NCBI GenBank assembly: GCA_026415325.1
Contig: JAOAHH010000130.1
Span: 40,001-76,854, forward strand
Direction of reading: 5' to 3'
From: Thermodesulfobacteriota bacterium
GTDB taxonomy: Bacteria > Desulfobacterota > WTBG01 > CAIYCZ01 > CAIRTM01
Length of the DNA stretch: 36,854 nt
In this document: positions 26,838-35,432 of the stretch, one piece after another
How the letters are laid out: every line of letters begins with the position of its first letter
Position numbering within the stretch: the stretch's first letter is position 1
Translations under genes and position numbers: made by a program
The notes under the pieces: model-generated
Database searches by the model: none
The model's input: only the letters and a program-made list of their open reading frames with translations
What the model was told of the DNA's origin: nothing

Positions 26838-27401
26838 GTGAAAAACATCGCGTTTCTCTCCATCCTTTTTGCCGTTGCCGGAATCATGTACGCAGTCGAA
26901 GGCGTCATACCATTGAGCGATCTTCTCTACCCTGCAGCCGATGCCGGAGGTCAACAATCACAAAAACTCTCTCACAACAGTATGACAGGGGATACCATGC
27001 ATAACAAAATCCTTAAAACCGAAGAAGAATGGAAAAAAATCCTTGATCCCATTCAATTTAAGGTCACAAGGGAAAAAGGCACGGAACCGGCATTTACCGG
27101 CGCCTATTGGGACAATCACAAAAAGGGAACCTACCGCTGCGTTTGTTGCGGCCTTGAGCTGTTCCATTCGTCTGCAAAATTCGATTCCGGTACCGGCTGG
27201 CCAAGCTTTACCAATCCAATCAATAAAACACATATTGATACACGTTCCGATACCGACCACGGCATGGTGAGAACTGAAGTGGTTTGCAGCAGATGCGATG
27301 CCCATCTCGGTCATGTCTTTGACGACGGCCCACCGCCTACCGGGATGCGCTACTGCATCAATTCCGCGGCATTACGGTTTCAACAACAACAGACTGAGTA
27401 A
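26838..27401 (+). CDS. msrB: peptide methionine-R-sulfoxide reductase MsrB, probable membrane-anchored
   Basis: 187 residues from GTG 26838. The N-terminus is hydrophobic ([19 protein letters not shown]), an export signal or anchor. The MsrB domain starts near residue 58 ([12 protein letters not shown]). It has structural zinc cysteines Cys101/104 (CVCC) and Cys150/153 (CSRC) and the catalytic Cys173 in RYCINSAAL. The place of the usual resolving Cys is Thr119 (SGTGWPSF), so this is a one-Cys type that needs an outside thiol donor. An internal ATG at 26997 with AGGGGA upstream would give a cytoplasmic form. No promoter is evident after the hsp20 terminator. Confidence 0.9.
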   Translation: MKNIAFLSILFAVAGIMYAVEGVIPLSDLLYPAADAGGQQSQKLSHNSMTGDTMHNKILKTEEEWKKILDPIQFKVTREKGTEPAFTGAYWDNHKKGTYRCVCCGLELFHSSAKFDSGTGWPSFTNPINKTHIDTRSDTDHGMVRTEVVCSRCDAHLGHVFDDGPPPTGMRYCINSAALRFQQQQTE

Positions 27402-27431
27402 GCATGATGTTTAGACGGTAAGCTCTCTATT

Positions 27432-29117
27432 TCATCGGTCACATGGTTTTGTCTGGACGCCGTGGATACTACATAAAATAGAGCGGTCAAAGACGATGTA
27501 CGCTCCGTCATGGGGACATGTGAGTTCGCGATGCTCTGCAAGAATATTGGCAAGCAGATCGTCTGACAGTGCCCCATCAGGTCTGCCCAGCTCTTTTGCT
27601 GCAATCGCCTTAATCTTGCATATATTGCCGAAACACACCTCTTTCCAGTAATCATATCTGAATTTATACCCCTTGTAGGTTGCCAATACCTTTTTGGCAT
27701 CATTGAGTGCCTCATAAATAAGGCTTGAAGACATGGTTGCAGTTGTTACCGCGTCAGCTTTTGGGTCAAACGAAAAGTCTCCGAATATACTTTTGCCTAC
27801 AGTTTGATTCCTTATCTTTTTTATATCTTCCTCGTTCCACGGTATATTGCCGAGTTTTGTCATCTCAATAGGGAAAAAATCCTTCAAAATGCCGCTTTGG
27901 TCGCATACGTACACAAAATGGCTGTCATGACAAATATCACAGAGGCTCGCCCTACTCTCCACGATGGAGAAAAGATACACGCCCTCGCGTCGGGGTTTCA
28001 GCGCTGTTACATAGATCGCTTTTCCACTATCGAGCACTTCCTTTTCAGTTCCGTCGACCTCTCCGATTTGTGCTGTAATGCGACGCTCGATCATGGCAAT
28101 GATATCCTGATCTGTACGTTTGAGCTCAGGCTTATATTCGGTACCGCGTAATATCGATGCCGCGTTATACAACGTAATTGCCTCTCCTTTAAACGATATT
28201 CGTCCGTATCGGTTGATAAAATAGACGGTGGGTGCATCATCAGAGCGAAATATACGCAATGCCCCAGGCTGGCTCTCTTCGGCGATCAGGAATGACGGCT
28301 CAGAAATTGCTTGTGGCAGCTTGATACCTGCCCCCTGAAACGCAATGACCGTGACTTCGGGAAATTGACGGCGTATATCATGCAGTATCTTTATCTGATT
28401 GCCGCGGTTTCTCGTGTCGATCTCAACAGGATAGACCTTTTTGACCGGAAAATACATAATAATCGGTTTCCCTTCAAAATCTGAGGCATCATAGGTCTTT
28501 CCCTTCGATGTGAATGAATAGGAAGCAATTTTATTTCCAAGGCCGGTTCCGGTGAAAGTGCCGCGCAGTGCAAACCTGACCGTTTCAAGATACCGATCGG
28601 GCGAACTGACACCGCCTGCATGATAGTCGATGATAAACCGTTGGTCTTCTTTCCGCAAAATGTAAGTGTGCGGCGTACCCTGAAGATTTCCGGTCAGCGT
28701 AAAAACTTCTTTTTTCGGGTCAGGGAGAATAGGGTAGTTTGCCCCGAAACTCTTTTTGAAATCCGCGATTTCTGATTCTGTGTTCCCAACGGCTATACCG
28801 ATAATGCACGCCTTGCCCGCAATCTCAGGGTCGTTGCGCAAAATTTCGTTGAGTTGGTTGAATATGTGTACCTGCTGCCGGCAGGTATGGCAATAGACAT
28901 TCAGAAATTCAAGTATCGTCACATCATGGCGTATTCTGCTCAGTGAAAACTCTTCGCTGGAAACAATCCCGAGTTGGGCGCATTCTTCCGGAGTGAGCGT
29001 ATTCGGCTTTGTGAATATGGGGAACGGATCGCCAATAGTAATGGCAAAACTCGAAATAACACAGATAAGGCTCATCAGAATAAAACTCGTTATAAAAACA
29101 ATTCTTTTTAACGTCAT
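27432..29117 (-). CDS. periplasmic TlpA/thioredoxin-like protein fused to FMN-binding-like domain
   Basis: 561 residues from the ATG at 29117 (ribosome site GAAAGGAAG). Residues 5-25 are a signal peptide. A TlpA/ResA-like thioredoxin domain (about 30-185) has active site CHTC at 76-79. A second thioredoxin-like domain (about 200-325) lacks cysteines. Then comes CDICH (393-397), a CxxCH form. An FMN-binding-like module follows: PWNEEDIKKIRNQTVG, then DAVTTATMSS (455-464), close to the flavinylation motif D-x-x-S/T-G-A-T but with Thr for Gly. The end carries CPHDGAY...LCSIHG, a pseudopilin-like Cys pair. It converges on msrB. An electron-delivery role is inferred. Confidence 0.7.
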   Translation of the reverse strand: MTLKRIVFITSFILMSLICVISSFAITIGDPFPIFTKPNTLTPEECAQLGIVSSEEFSLSRIRHDVTILEFLNVYCHTCRQQVHIFNQLNEILRNDPEIAGKACIIGIAVGNTESEIADFKKSFGANYPILPDPKKEVFTLTGNLQGTPHTYILRKEDQRFIIDYHAGGVSSPDRYLETVRFALRGTFTGTGLGNKIASYSFTSKGKTYDASDFEGKPIIMYFPVKKVYPVEIDTRNRGNQIKILHDIRRQFPEVTVIAFQGAGIKLPQAISEPSFLIAEESQPGALRIFRSDDAPTVYFINRYGRISFKGEAITLYNAASILRGTEYKPELKRTDQDIIAMIERRITAQIGEVDGTEKEVLDSGKAIYVTALKPRREGVYLFSIVESRASLCDICHDSHFVYVCDQSGILKDFFPIEMTKLGNIPWNEEDIKKIRNQTVGKSIFGDFSFDPKADAVTTATMSSSLIYEALNDAKKVLATYKGYKFRYDYWKEVCFGNICKIKAIAAKELGRPDGALSDDLLANILAEHRELTCPHDGAYIVFDRSILCSIHGVQTKPCDR

Positions 29118-29158
29118 AGATCTTCCTTTCAAAAAAAGGCGCTGTTACGCAATATGTG

Positions 29159-29188
29159 GTTATAGTAGTATCTTATACCGTTTTTCAA
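29159..29188 (-). promoter_or_regulatory. promoter of the TlpA-FMN gene
   Basis: Minus strand: TTGAAA (29188-29183), 18-base spacer, TATAAC (29164-29159), about 40 bases before the start. Confidence 0.5.
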
Positions 29189-29264
29189 GGAAAAGCAAAA
29201 GCATACCTGTTAAAATTATTAGATACACTTTTAAAATTTATCGGGGCGTGGTATTAAAAATACT

Positions 29265-29492
29265 ATGAAGGGTAAAAGCCAAGTCGACGCACCGTGTTAC
29301 GGTAAAAAACATCCATGCCCAGACTGTATGTTTTGTCAGCAGTGTGCTGAAACCCGCTGTCGTGCATGCAGAAAAAAACCCGCGATACGTAAAATATCTT
29401 TTGCGCAACAGATTGAAATTTTTAATAATATCAACAATCCTGACATGTCTCTTGCGCCAATCCCTGTTTATTACACGACACAAAAGAAATAA
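29265..29492 (+). CDS. small cysteine-rich protein
   Basis: 75 residues, seven cysteines in the first half. The motif CPDCMFCQQCAETRCRACR (residues 18-36) plus Cys11 suggests one or two bound metals or an Fe-S cluster. No export signal. The second half (KISFAQQIEIFNNINNPD) has no recognised domain. The ribosome site is weak. It lies 36 bases before the ferritin-like gene and is probably co-transcribed, suggesting a redox or metal link. I recognise the pattern as recurring in anaerobes but cannot name a function. Confidence 0.6.
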   Translation: MKGKSQVDAPCYGKKHPCPDCMFCQQCAETRCRACRKKPAIRKISFAQQIEIFNNINNPDMSLAPIPVYYTTQKK

Positions 29493-29528
29493 ACCTTTGA
29501 TAACAACCAGCAGCGCTTTGGAGGCAGT

Positions 29529-30044
29529 ATGCAAGGCATTTTGAAATCATTAGATATAGCGCTTGAAAATGAACTTCAGGAACGCAATTTCTATGAAATG
29601 CACAGTCGCCGTACTCGTAATCCCGTCGGCAGGGCGATGTTTGAGCACATTGCCAGGGATGAAGATGAGCATTACCGCCGACTTCAAGACCTCCATGCGC
29701 AGATGACCCGTACCGGAGCGTGGCCTGAAAATTTATCCATTACAGTACAGAGCGTTAATATCGTTGAAGCTTTACTTAATGCTGCAAATGCTTCCAAAGA
29801 ATCGGTATCCGCCGATGCCGATGATCGTGTTGCAGTTGCAACGGCAATTGAATTTGAAACAAAAGGGTATTCATTTTATAAAAGTCTCGCAGAAGCTGCA
29901 CATTCTCCTGCTGAAAAGAATTTTTTTACCCAACTCGCATCTATGTAACGTGAACATCTTAATTCTCTAAAGGATACATTATCTTATTTTGAGGATCCTG
30001 CAGGATGGTTTGCCCGGCATGAAAAATCATGTCTTGACGGATAG
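29529..30044 (+). pseudogene. ferritin-like/rubrerythrin-family diiron protein, interrupted by in-frame TAA
   Basis: The reading frame gives 139 residues, then TAA at 29946-29948, then continues in the same frame for 31 more residues to TAG at 30042-30044. The first helix pair shows ENELQERNFYEMHS and ARDEDEHYRRL (Glu45-x-x-His48). The third helix has AIEFETKGYSFYKSLAE (Glu108). The continuation reads REHLNSLKDTLSYFEDPAGWFARHEKSCLDG, the usual family end. Putting Glu at codon 140 restores the second ExxH (E-R-E-H). A single G-to-T change (GAA to TAA) explains it. No ribosome site restarts the tail. The truncated product would lack half of the metal site. Confidence 0.85.
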
Positions 30045-30064
30045 ATGATGAGGAGCTTTTGATC

Positions 30065-31774
30065 ATGAGCATTGATATTACCATAAAAATCGGTGGAGAG
30101 GCTGGTCAAGGCATTCAGACCGTCGGACAACTTCTTGCGCTCACCTGCCGCGAGGCAGGGTTGTACGTGTTTGGCATCAATGACTTTGAATCCCGTATTC
30201 GCGGTGGCCACAGTTTTTTCCAGCTTCGCATCAGCGATCAACAGGTTCGGGCACCGCATCATGTCGTCAACCTGCTGGTGGCACTTGATGAACGAACGGT
30301 AGACCTGCATCGTCGGCAAGTTTCACCCGATGGCATGATTATCGTCAATAAAAAAGAATTATGTGATTCGCCGAATATGCTCGCAATCTCCTTTGACGAT
30401 CTTGCCGCACAGGCAGGCGATCCGATCACCGCTAATACGGTTGCCGCAGGGTGTGTTCTTGCGATCCTCCATGCCCCTTTTGATCTGTTCCACCAAGTAC
30501 TCACCAATCTTTTTTCTGGTAAAAAACAATCTTCTCTTGACGTGAACCTTAAAGCAGGACGCCTTGGTTATGATGCAGCAGGCGATCGGCGTTGCTCTGC
30601 GGCACTGCCGTGGTCGGCAGCATTACAGAAAAAACCACTTATCGAAGGCTCCCAGGCAATTGCCTATGGTGCCCTTGCCGGTGACTGCAGATTTGCAGCG
30701 TTTTATCCTATGTCACCCGCCACCGGCATTATGATCCATCTTGCTGCTTGTCAAAACGATTTTCCCCTCATCGTCGAACAGGCTGAAGATGAAATTGCAG
30801 CGGCCAATATGATCATAGGAGCGTCGTTTGCCGGCGTTCGCTCGATGACCGCTACATCAGGCGGCGGTTTTTGCCTCATGACAGAGGCCATCGGTCTCGC
30901 AGGCATTACTGAAACGCCGTGTGTATTTATCAACGCACAGCGTCCTGGCCCTGCAACAGGTCTTGCTACGCGTACCGCTCAAGCAGACCTGCACATGGTT
31001 ATCAGGGCAGGACAAGATGATTTTCCCCGTTTTGTTTTTGCACCTGGCAGCCCTGAACAAGCATATGCTGTTACCTCCCAAGCACTCTCCCTTGCCGAAA
31101 AATATCAAGTGCCGGCGATTGTGCTTGTTGATCAATTTTTTAACGATTCCCTTTATACCCTCGAAAAAGCATTTTTAATTCCAAATACCATTGAACGTTT
31201 CGTGCTTGACCACGCTTCAATAAACAATCCCGCAGAATATAAACGTTATGTTTTCACCGATTCAGGCATCTCGCCCCGCGCACTCCCTTGTCAGGGTACG
31301 GCTCTGGTAAAGTATAGCGGTAACGAGCACCTTGAAAACGGACACACCTCGGAAGCTCCTGAAATCCGAACTGGCATGGTCGATAAACGTGCCCGGAAAC
31401 TGATCGGCATGCGATCTGAAATGCAAGGGCCTGAGCCATATTATGCCGACGCTGAGACACTGCTTTTGTGCTGGGGTTCAACCCATGGGGTTGTCCGTGA
31501 AGCTGTTAAAATGCTTCGCCAGGACGGCATTAACGTTGGGTCCCTGCACTTTTGCGATCTTTGGCCATTTCCTGAAGAAAAAGTGGCGCCGTTGCTTTCT
31601 GGTGAAAAACGCCTCATTGTTGTTGAACAAAATAGTACCGCACAGTTTGCTCAACTGCTGCGTCAACAGACGGGTATTTCCGTACACGGAGCCGTTTTGA
31701 AATACAACGGGAGGCCGCTGTATCCGTATGAAATTGTAAATGCACTAAAGGAAAAGGAGTACTCCCATGCCTGA
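30065..31774 (+). CDS. korA: 2-oxoacid:ferredoxin oxidoreductase, fused gamma-alpha subunit
   Basis: 569-residue subunit of a CoA-dependent 2-oxoacid (2-oxoglutarate or branched) ferredoxin oxidoreductase. The N-terminal gamma domain starts IKIGGEAGQGIQTVGQLLA with GINDFESRIRGGHSFFQLR. The alpha part begins near residue 195 (IEGSQAIAYGALAGDCRFAAFYPMSPATGIM) and includes the TSGGGFCLMTEAIGLAG and QRPGPATGLATRT segments. ATG 30065 follows GAGGAG. The gene overlaps the beta subunit by 8 bases. No ferredoxin-like delta subunit is present, as in two-subunit KorAB enzymes. Confidence 0.94.
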   Translation: MSIDITIKIGGEAGQGIQTVGQLLALTCREAGLYVFGINDFESRIRGGHSFFQLRISDQQVRAPHHVVNLLVALDERTVDLHRRQVSPDGMIIVNKKELCDSPNMLAISFDDLAAQAGDPITANTVAAGCVLAILHAPFDLFHQVLTNLFSGKKQSSLDVNLKAGRLGYDAAGDRRCSAALPWSAALQKKPLIEGSQAIAYGALAGDCRFAAFYPMSPATGIMIHLAACQNDFPLIVEQAEDEIAAANMIIGASFAGVRSMTATSGGGFCLMTEAIGLAGITETPCVFINAQRPGPATGLATRTAQADLHMVIRAGQDDFPRFVFAPGSPEQAYAVTSQALSLAEKYQVPAIVLVDQFFNDSLYTLEKAFLIPNTIERFVLDHASINNPAEYKRYVFTDSGISPRALPCQGTALVKYSGNEHLENGHTSEAPEIRTGMVDKRARKLIGMRSEMQGPEPYYADAETLLLCWGSTHGVVREAVKMLRQDGINVGSLHFCDLWPFPEEKVAPLLSGEKRLIVVEQNSTAQFAQLLRQQTGISVHGAVLKYNGRPLYPYEIVNALKEKEYSHA

Positions 31775-32621
31775 TATCAAAGATTATGAATCTTTGGTTG
31801 AGATAAAATGGTGTCCGGGATGCGGAAATTTTTCTATCCTCGCTGCAATGAAAAAGGCACTCTGTAATCTTGGACTTGCACCCCATGAGGTGCTGATTAT
31901 TTCCGGTATCGGACAAGCGGCAAAAACACCCCACTATCTTGCCTGCAACCTGTTTCATGGACTGCACGGCAGGGCACTCCCTATTGCAACCGGAGCAAAA
32001 ATTGCAAACCACAACCTTACGATCATAGTCAATTCAGGTGACGGTGACTGTTATGGGGAAGGCGGCAACCATTTCATTAATGCCATCCGCCGCAACATTG
32101 ATCTGACCTTACTAGTCCATAATAATAAAGTGTATGGGCTTACCAAAGGTCAGGCATCTCCGACCTCTGACCTGAATATGGTTACCCGTGCGCAGCCGCA
32201 CGGCGTTATGCTCGAACCGTTCAACCCGCTTGCGGTTGCCCTTGCTCTCGGATGCGGCTTTGTCGCACGGGGCTATGCCGGTAAGCCCGATCATCTTGCA
32301 TCGTTGATCGAACACGGTGTCCGACATCGGGGTTTTAGCCTCATCGATATCCTGCAGCCGTGCGTCTCCTTTAATCACATCAATACTTATCCATGGTATA
32401 ACGAGCGGGTGTATGAGCTTGAAAGATCCGGACATGACCCGAGCGATTTTAATGCTGCATGGGAACAGGCACGGAAATGGGGGGAACGAATCCCGATTGG
32501 ACTATTCTACCGGGAAGACAAACCGACGCTGACCGACAGACTGCATGCTCTTCGCCACGGGCCACTTGTTGATCAGCAATATGTCCCTGAACGACTAGCA
32601 TCGCTTTTTTCTTCTTTGTAG
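31767..32621 (+). CDS. korB: 2-oxoacid:ferredoxin oxidoreductase, beta subunit
   Basis: 284-residue thiamine-diphosphate-binding subunit. WCPGCGNF (Cys16, Cys19) belongs to the cluster-binding set. The ThDP/Mg motif is GDGDCYGEGGNHFINAIRRN, with VHNNKVYGLTKGQASPTS following. The typical ending HALRHGP is absent from the core but lies in a normal C-terminal tail. The start overlaps korA behind AAAGGAG, so the two are translationally linked. The order beta after alpha is usual. Substrate among 2-oxoacids cannot be fixed from the motif. Confidence 0.95.
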   Translation: MPDIKDYESLVEIKWCPGCGNFSILAAMKKALCNLGLAPHEVLIISGIGQAAKTPHYLACNLFHGLHGRALPIATGAKIANHNLTIIVNSGDGDCYGEGGNHFINAIRRNIDLTLLVHNNKVYGLTKGQASPTSDLNMVTRAQPHGVMLEPFNPLAVALALGCGFVARGYAGKPDHLASLIEHGVRHRGFSLIDILQPCVSFNHINTYPWYNERVYELERSGHDPSDFNAAWEQARKWGERIPIGLFYREDKPTLTDRLHALRHGPLVDQQYVPERLASLFSSL

Positions 32622-32623
32622 AG

Positions 32624-33229
32624 ATGCGCCTCGGTATCCTCGGCGGCAGTTTTGATCCTATTCATAACGGCCATCTTGCCATCGCCGATAGTGCCCGCAT
32701 AGCCTTTAATCTTGAAAAAATTATCTTTGTCCCTGCCTATTGCCCTCCCCATAAAGCCCGTCCTTTTCTTGCTCCGTACGAGCACCGATTTCGCATGGTT
32801 GAACGTGCCGTAGCGGGCTATCCACTTTTTACTGTCTCCGATATTGAAGCAAATGAGTCATGTCCATCATACGCCGGCACAACCGTTGAGCAGTTGCAAA
32901 AACAGTACGGACGGATACACGACTATTTTTTTATCATCGGACTTGACGCGCTCCTGACTATGATTGACTATGAAAAGTCAAAAATCAGGCCGGGAATGTG
33001 CCATTTCATTGCAACAACTCGGCCTGGATTTGCTTGGGATGTGCTGCAACAGCACATCCCAGAAGTGTTCCGACCGTATATTCACATCAATGAAATGCCG
33101 GCATTGTCAATATCTTCATCGGAGATACGTGATCGCGTTCGCACTGGGAAATCGATAGATGGCATGGTGCCCGATGCAGTGAAGCATTACATTGAAACAT
33201 TTAAAATCTATACATCATGCTTTACTTAA
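32624..33229 (+). CDS. nadD: nicotinate-nucleotide adenylyltransferase
   Basis: 201-residue enzyme that joins NaMN and ATP in NAD synthesis. The nucleotidyl-transferase motif is GILGGSFDPIHNGHL near the start and SISSSEIRDRVRTGKSIDGMVPDAV near the end. PAYCPPHKARP and FFIIGLDALLTM are also typical. Length is normal. It begins two bases after the korB stop with no clear ribosome site, so it probably depends on coupled translation. Confidence 0.95.
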   Translation: MRLGILGGSFDPIHNGHLAIADSARIAFNLEKIIFVPAYCPPHKARPFLAPYEHRFRMVERAVAGYPLFTVSDIEANESCPSYAGTTVEQLQKQYGRIHDYFFIIGLDALLTMIDYEKSKIRPGMCHFIATTRPGFAWDVLQQHIPEVFRPYIHINEMPALSISSSEIRDRVRTGKSIDGMVPDAVKHYIETFKIYTSCFT

Positions 33230-33250
33230 AAAGATGATGGTCGGTGTATC

Positions 33251-35320
33251 ATGACATTTACCGGGAAACGTACCAACCGACTTGCTTCTGAGAAAAGTCC
33301 CTATCTCCTCCAGCATGCAACCAATCCTGTGGACTGGTATCCCTGGTGCGACGAGGCATTTCAAAAGGCATTGGCTGAAAATAAACCGGTGTTTCTCTCC
33401 ATCGGGTACTCGGCCTGCCACTGGTGCCATGTTATGGCGCATGAGTCATTCGAGGATTCTGAGGTTGCCACCCTCATGAATAATACATTTATTTGTATTA
33501 AGGTTGACAGAGAAGAACGTCCTGATATCGATGCAGTTTACATGCAGATCTGCCATATGTTCACCGGAAGCGGCGGATGGCCACTCACCATCATCATGAC
33601 ACCTGACAAAAAACCTTTTTTCGCAGCAACCTATATTCCAAAGCAATCGCGTTTCGGTAAGATCGGGATGGTGGATCTGATACCCCGTATTCGGGATCTT
33701 TGGGAGGTTCGACACAACGATTTACAACAATCTGCCGATGATATGATCCTCCTACTTTCTGAAATATCAACTGCTCGGCCAGGGGAAGAACTAACCAGCT
33801 CTGTTCTTGATGCTGCGTATCAGCAACTTGCTGATTCTTTTGACTCTCTCCATGGGGGTTTTGGCACCGCACCAAAGTTTCCGACACCGCATAATCTTTT
33901 ATTTCTCCTTCGGTATCATACACGACGACCCGATTCAGCAGCGCTTTCCATGGTCGAGACAACCCTTCAAAAAATGCGGGCAGGCGGTGTTTACGATCAT
34001 GTTGGTTTTGGTTTTCATCGTTATGCAACCGATCCCTTCTGGCTTGTTCCGCATTTTGAAAAAATGCTCTACGATCAGGCGCTATTGTGTATGGTCTATA
34101 CCGAGGCATATCAGGCAACCGGAAACTGCCTCTATGCTGCAACCGCATCAGACATTATCACGTATGTACTGCGTGATATGACCTCACCTGACGGCGCTTT
34201 TTATTCTGCCGAAGATGCAGACAGCGAGGGAGAAGAAGGCAGATTTTACCTGTGGCATACAGCAGAAATAGACATGATTCTCGGCGAGTTAGATGCACGT
34301 CTCTTTAAACAATTATTTAATGTCAAAGAAAGCGGTAATTTTTCCGAGCATGTAAACGGGCACCGTACGGGGTTCAACATCCTACATCTTACTGATGCCG
34401 GATTGCATAAAGTTATTGCTGATCTGCGCGTTCGAGCAATGCTCAAAAAATTGTTCAGGCATCGAGCAAAGCGTATTCATCCCCACAAAGACGACAAAAT
34501 ACTCACAGACTGGAACGGACTGATGATTGCGGCACTTGCCAAAGCAGGACGGGTGTTTGCCAAACGCAACTACATCGCGGCTGCAGAGACCGCAGCGCAA
34601 TGGCTCATAAAAAACCTCCTAACCGTTGATGGCCGTTTGCTGCACCGATATCGGGAACATAATGCCGGCATACCGGGCCAAGCTGCGGATTATTCGTTTC
34701 TCGTCTGGGGTCTCATTGAGCTGTATCAGGCTGCGTTTTGCCCTGGGTATCTCATCATAGCCCGTGATCTTATGGAGAAGATGCTGCGTCATTTTTGGGA
34801 TGAACAAAACGGCGGCTTTTTCACCGTTGCCGATGATGCTGAACAGGTGCTCATCCGGCAAAAGGACGTCTATGACGGTGCTGTGCCCTCTGCAAACTCC
34901 GTCGGGATGTACAATTTGCTCCGTCTTTCTCACTTACTCGGCAATGCTGAATATGAAAATAAGGCATACGCGATCGGCAGGCTTTTTTCTCATCAAATAA
35001 ACATACAACCTGCTGGACATATTATGTTTTTGGTTGCGTACGAATTTGCTGAAAGTCAGCCTGCCGAAATAGTTATTGTAGGCGATGAGCAAGATGAAAA
35101 AACCCGTAACATGCTGCTTTCTATCAACAAGTGCTTTCTTCCCCATGTCGTCGTCTTATTGAAACATACAGATCAGAGAGGTCGCCAAATAGATGCACTC
35201 TGTGGTTTTACCAAAACCATGAACCTGCTCAATGGCCAGACAACTGCTTATGTATGTAAAAACTTTATATGCAATACCCCGACCATTGACCCCGATAAAA
35301 TAATCAGTAATCTACGATAA
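33251..35320 (+). CDS. YyaL/DUF255 thioredoxin-domain protein
   Basis: 689-residue protein of the spermatogenesis-associated-20/YyaL family. Residues 8-115 form the thioredoxin-like DUF255 domain with the signature [21 protein letters not shown] and the active site [13 protein letters not shown] (Cys56, Cys59), then [14 protein letters not shown]. The rest is an alpha/alpha-barrel like glycosidases and epimerases: [32 protein letters not shown] and [15 protein letters not shown]. No signal peptide. The function of the family is not firmly known. It ends before a bidirectional terminator. Confidence 0.93.
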   Translation: MTFTGKRTNRLASEKSPYLLQHATNPVDWYPWCDEAFQKALAENKPVFLSIGYSACHWCHVMAHESFEDSEVATLMNNTFICIKVDREERPDIDAVYMQICHMFTGSGGWPLTIIMTPDKKPFFAATYIPKQSRFGKIGMVDLIPRIRDLWEVRHNDLQQSADDMILLLSEISTARPGEELTSSVLDAAYQQLADSFDSLHGGFGTAPKFPTPHNLLFLLRYHTRRPDSAALSMVETTLQKMRAGGVYDHVGFGFHRYATDPFWLVPHFEKMLYDQALLCMVYTEAYQATGNCLYAATASDIITYVLRDMTSPDGAFYSAEDADSEGEEGRFYLWHTAEIDMILGELDARLFKQLFNVKESGNFSEHVNGHRTGFNILHLTDAGLHKVIADLRVRAMLKKLFRHRAKRIHPHKDDKILTDWNGLMIAALAKAGRVFAKRNYIAAAETAAQWLIKNLLTVDGRLLHRYREHNAGIPGQAADYSFLVWGLIELYQAAFCPGYLIIARDLMEKMLRHFWDEQNGGFFTVADDAEQVLIRQKDVYDGAVPSANSVGMYNLLRLSHLLGNAEYENKAYAIGRLFSHQINIQPAGHIMFLVAYEFAESQPAEIVIVGDEQDEKTRNMLLSINKCFLPHVVVLLKHTDQRGRQIDALCGFTKTMNLLNGQTTAYVCKNFICNTPTIDPDKIISNLR

Positions 35321-35384
35321 CTCAGGGGCAAAAAAATTAATCAGAATGATATGTGGGTTAATGTTCGTGGAATGCAAAAAAGCA

Positions 35385-35417
35385 AAAAAAACGGAGCCTA
35401 CAAAGGCCCCGTTTTTT
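35385..35417. terminator. bidirectional terminator between convergent genes
   Basis: AAAAAACGGAGCC / GGCCCCGTTTTTT with loop TACAAA; one A-C mismatch in the stem. A-run and T-run on both sides serve the YyaL gene (plus) and the Cys-rich gene (minus). Confidence 0.85.
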
Positions 35418-35432
35418 ATTCAAAAAAGTCTG

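Noticed and set aside
27402-27431. Terminator between msrB and the convergent TlpA-FMN gene
   Set aside because: Only 30 bases, with no stem followed by a T-run.
29946-29948. TAA as a recoded amino-acid codon
   Set aside because: No known recoding uses TAA in ordinary bacteria, and other genes here end normally at TAA; a nonsense change or error is simpler.
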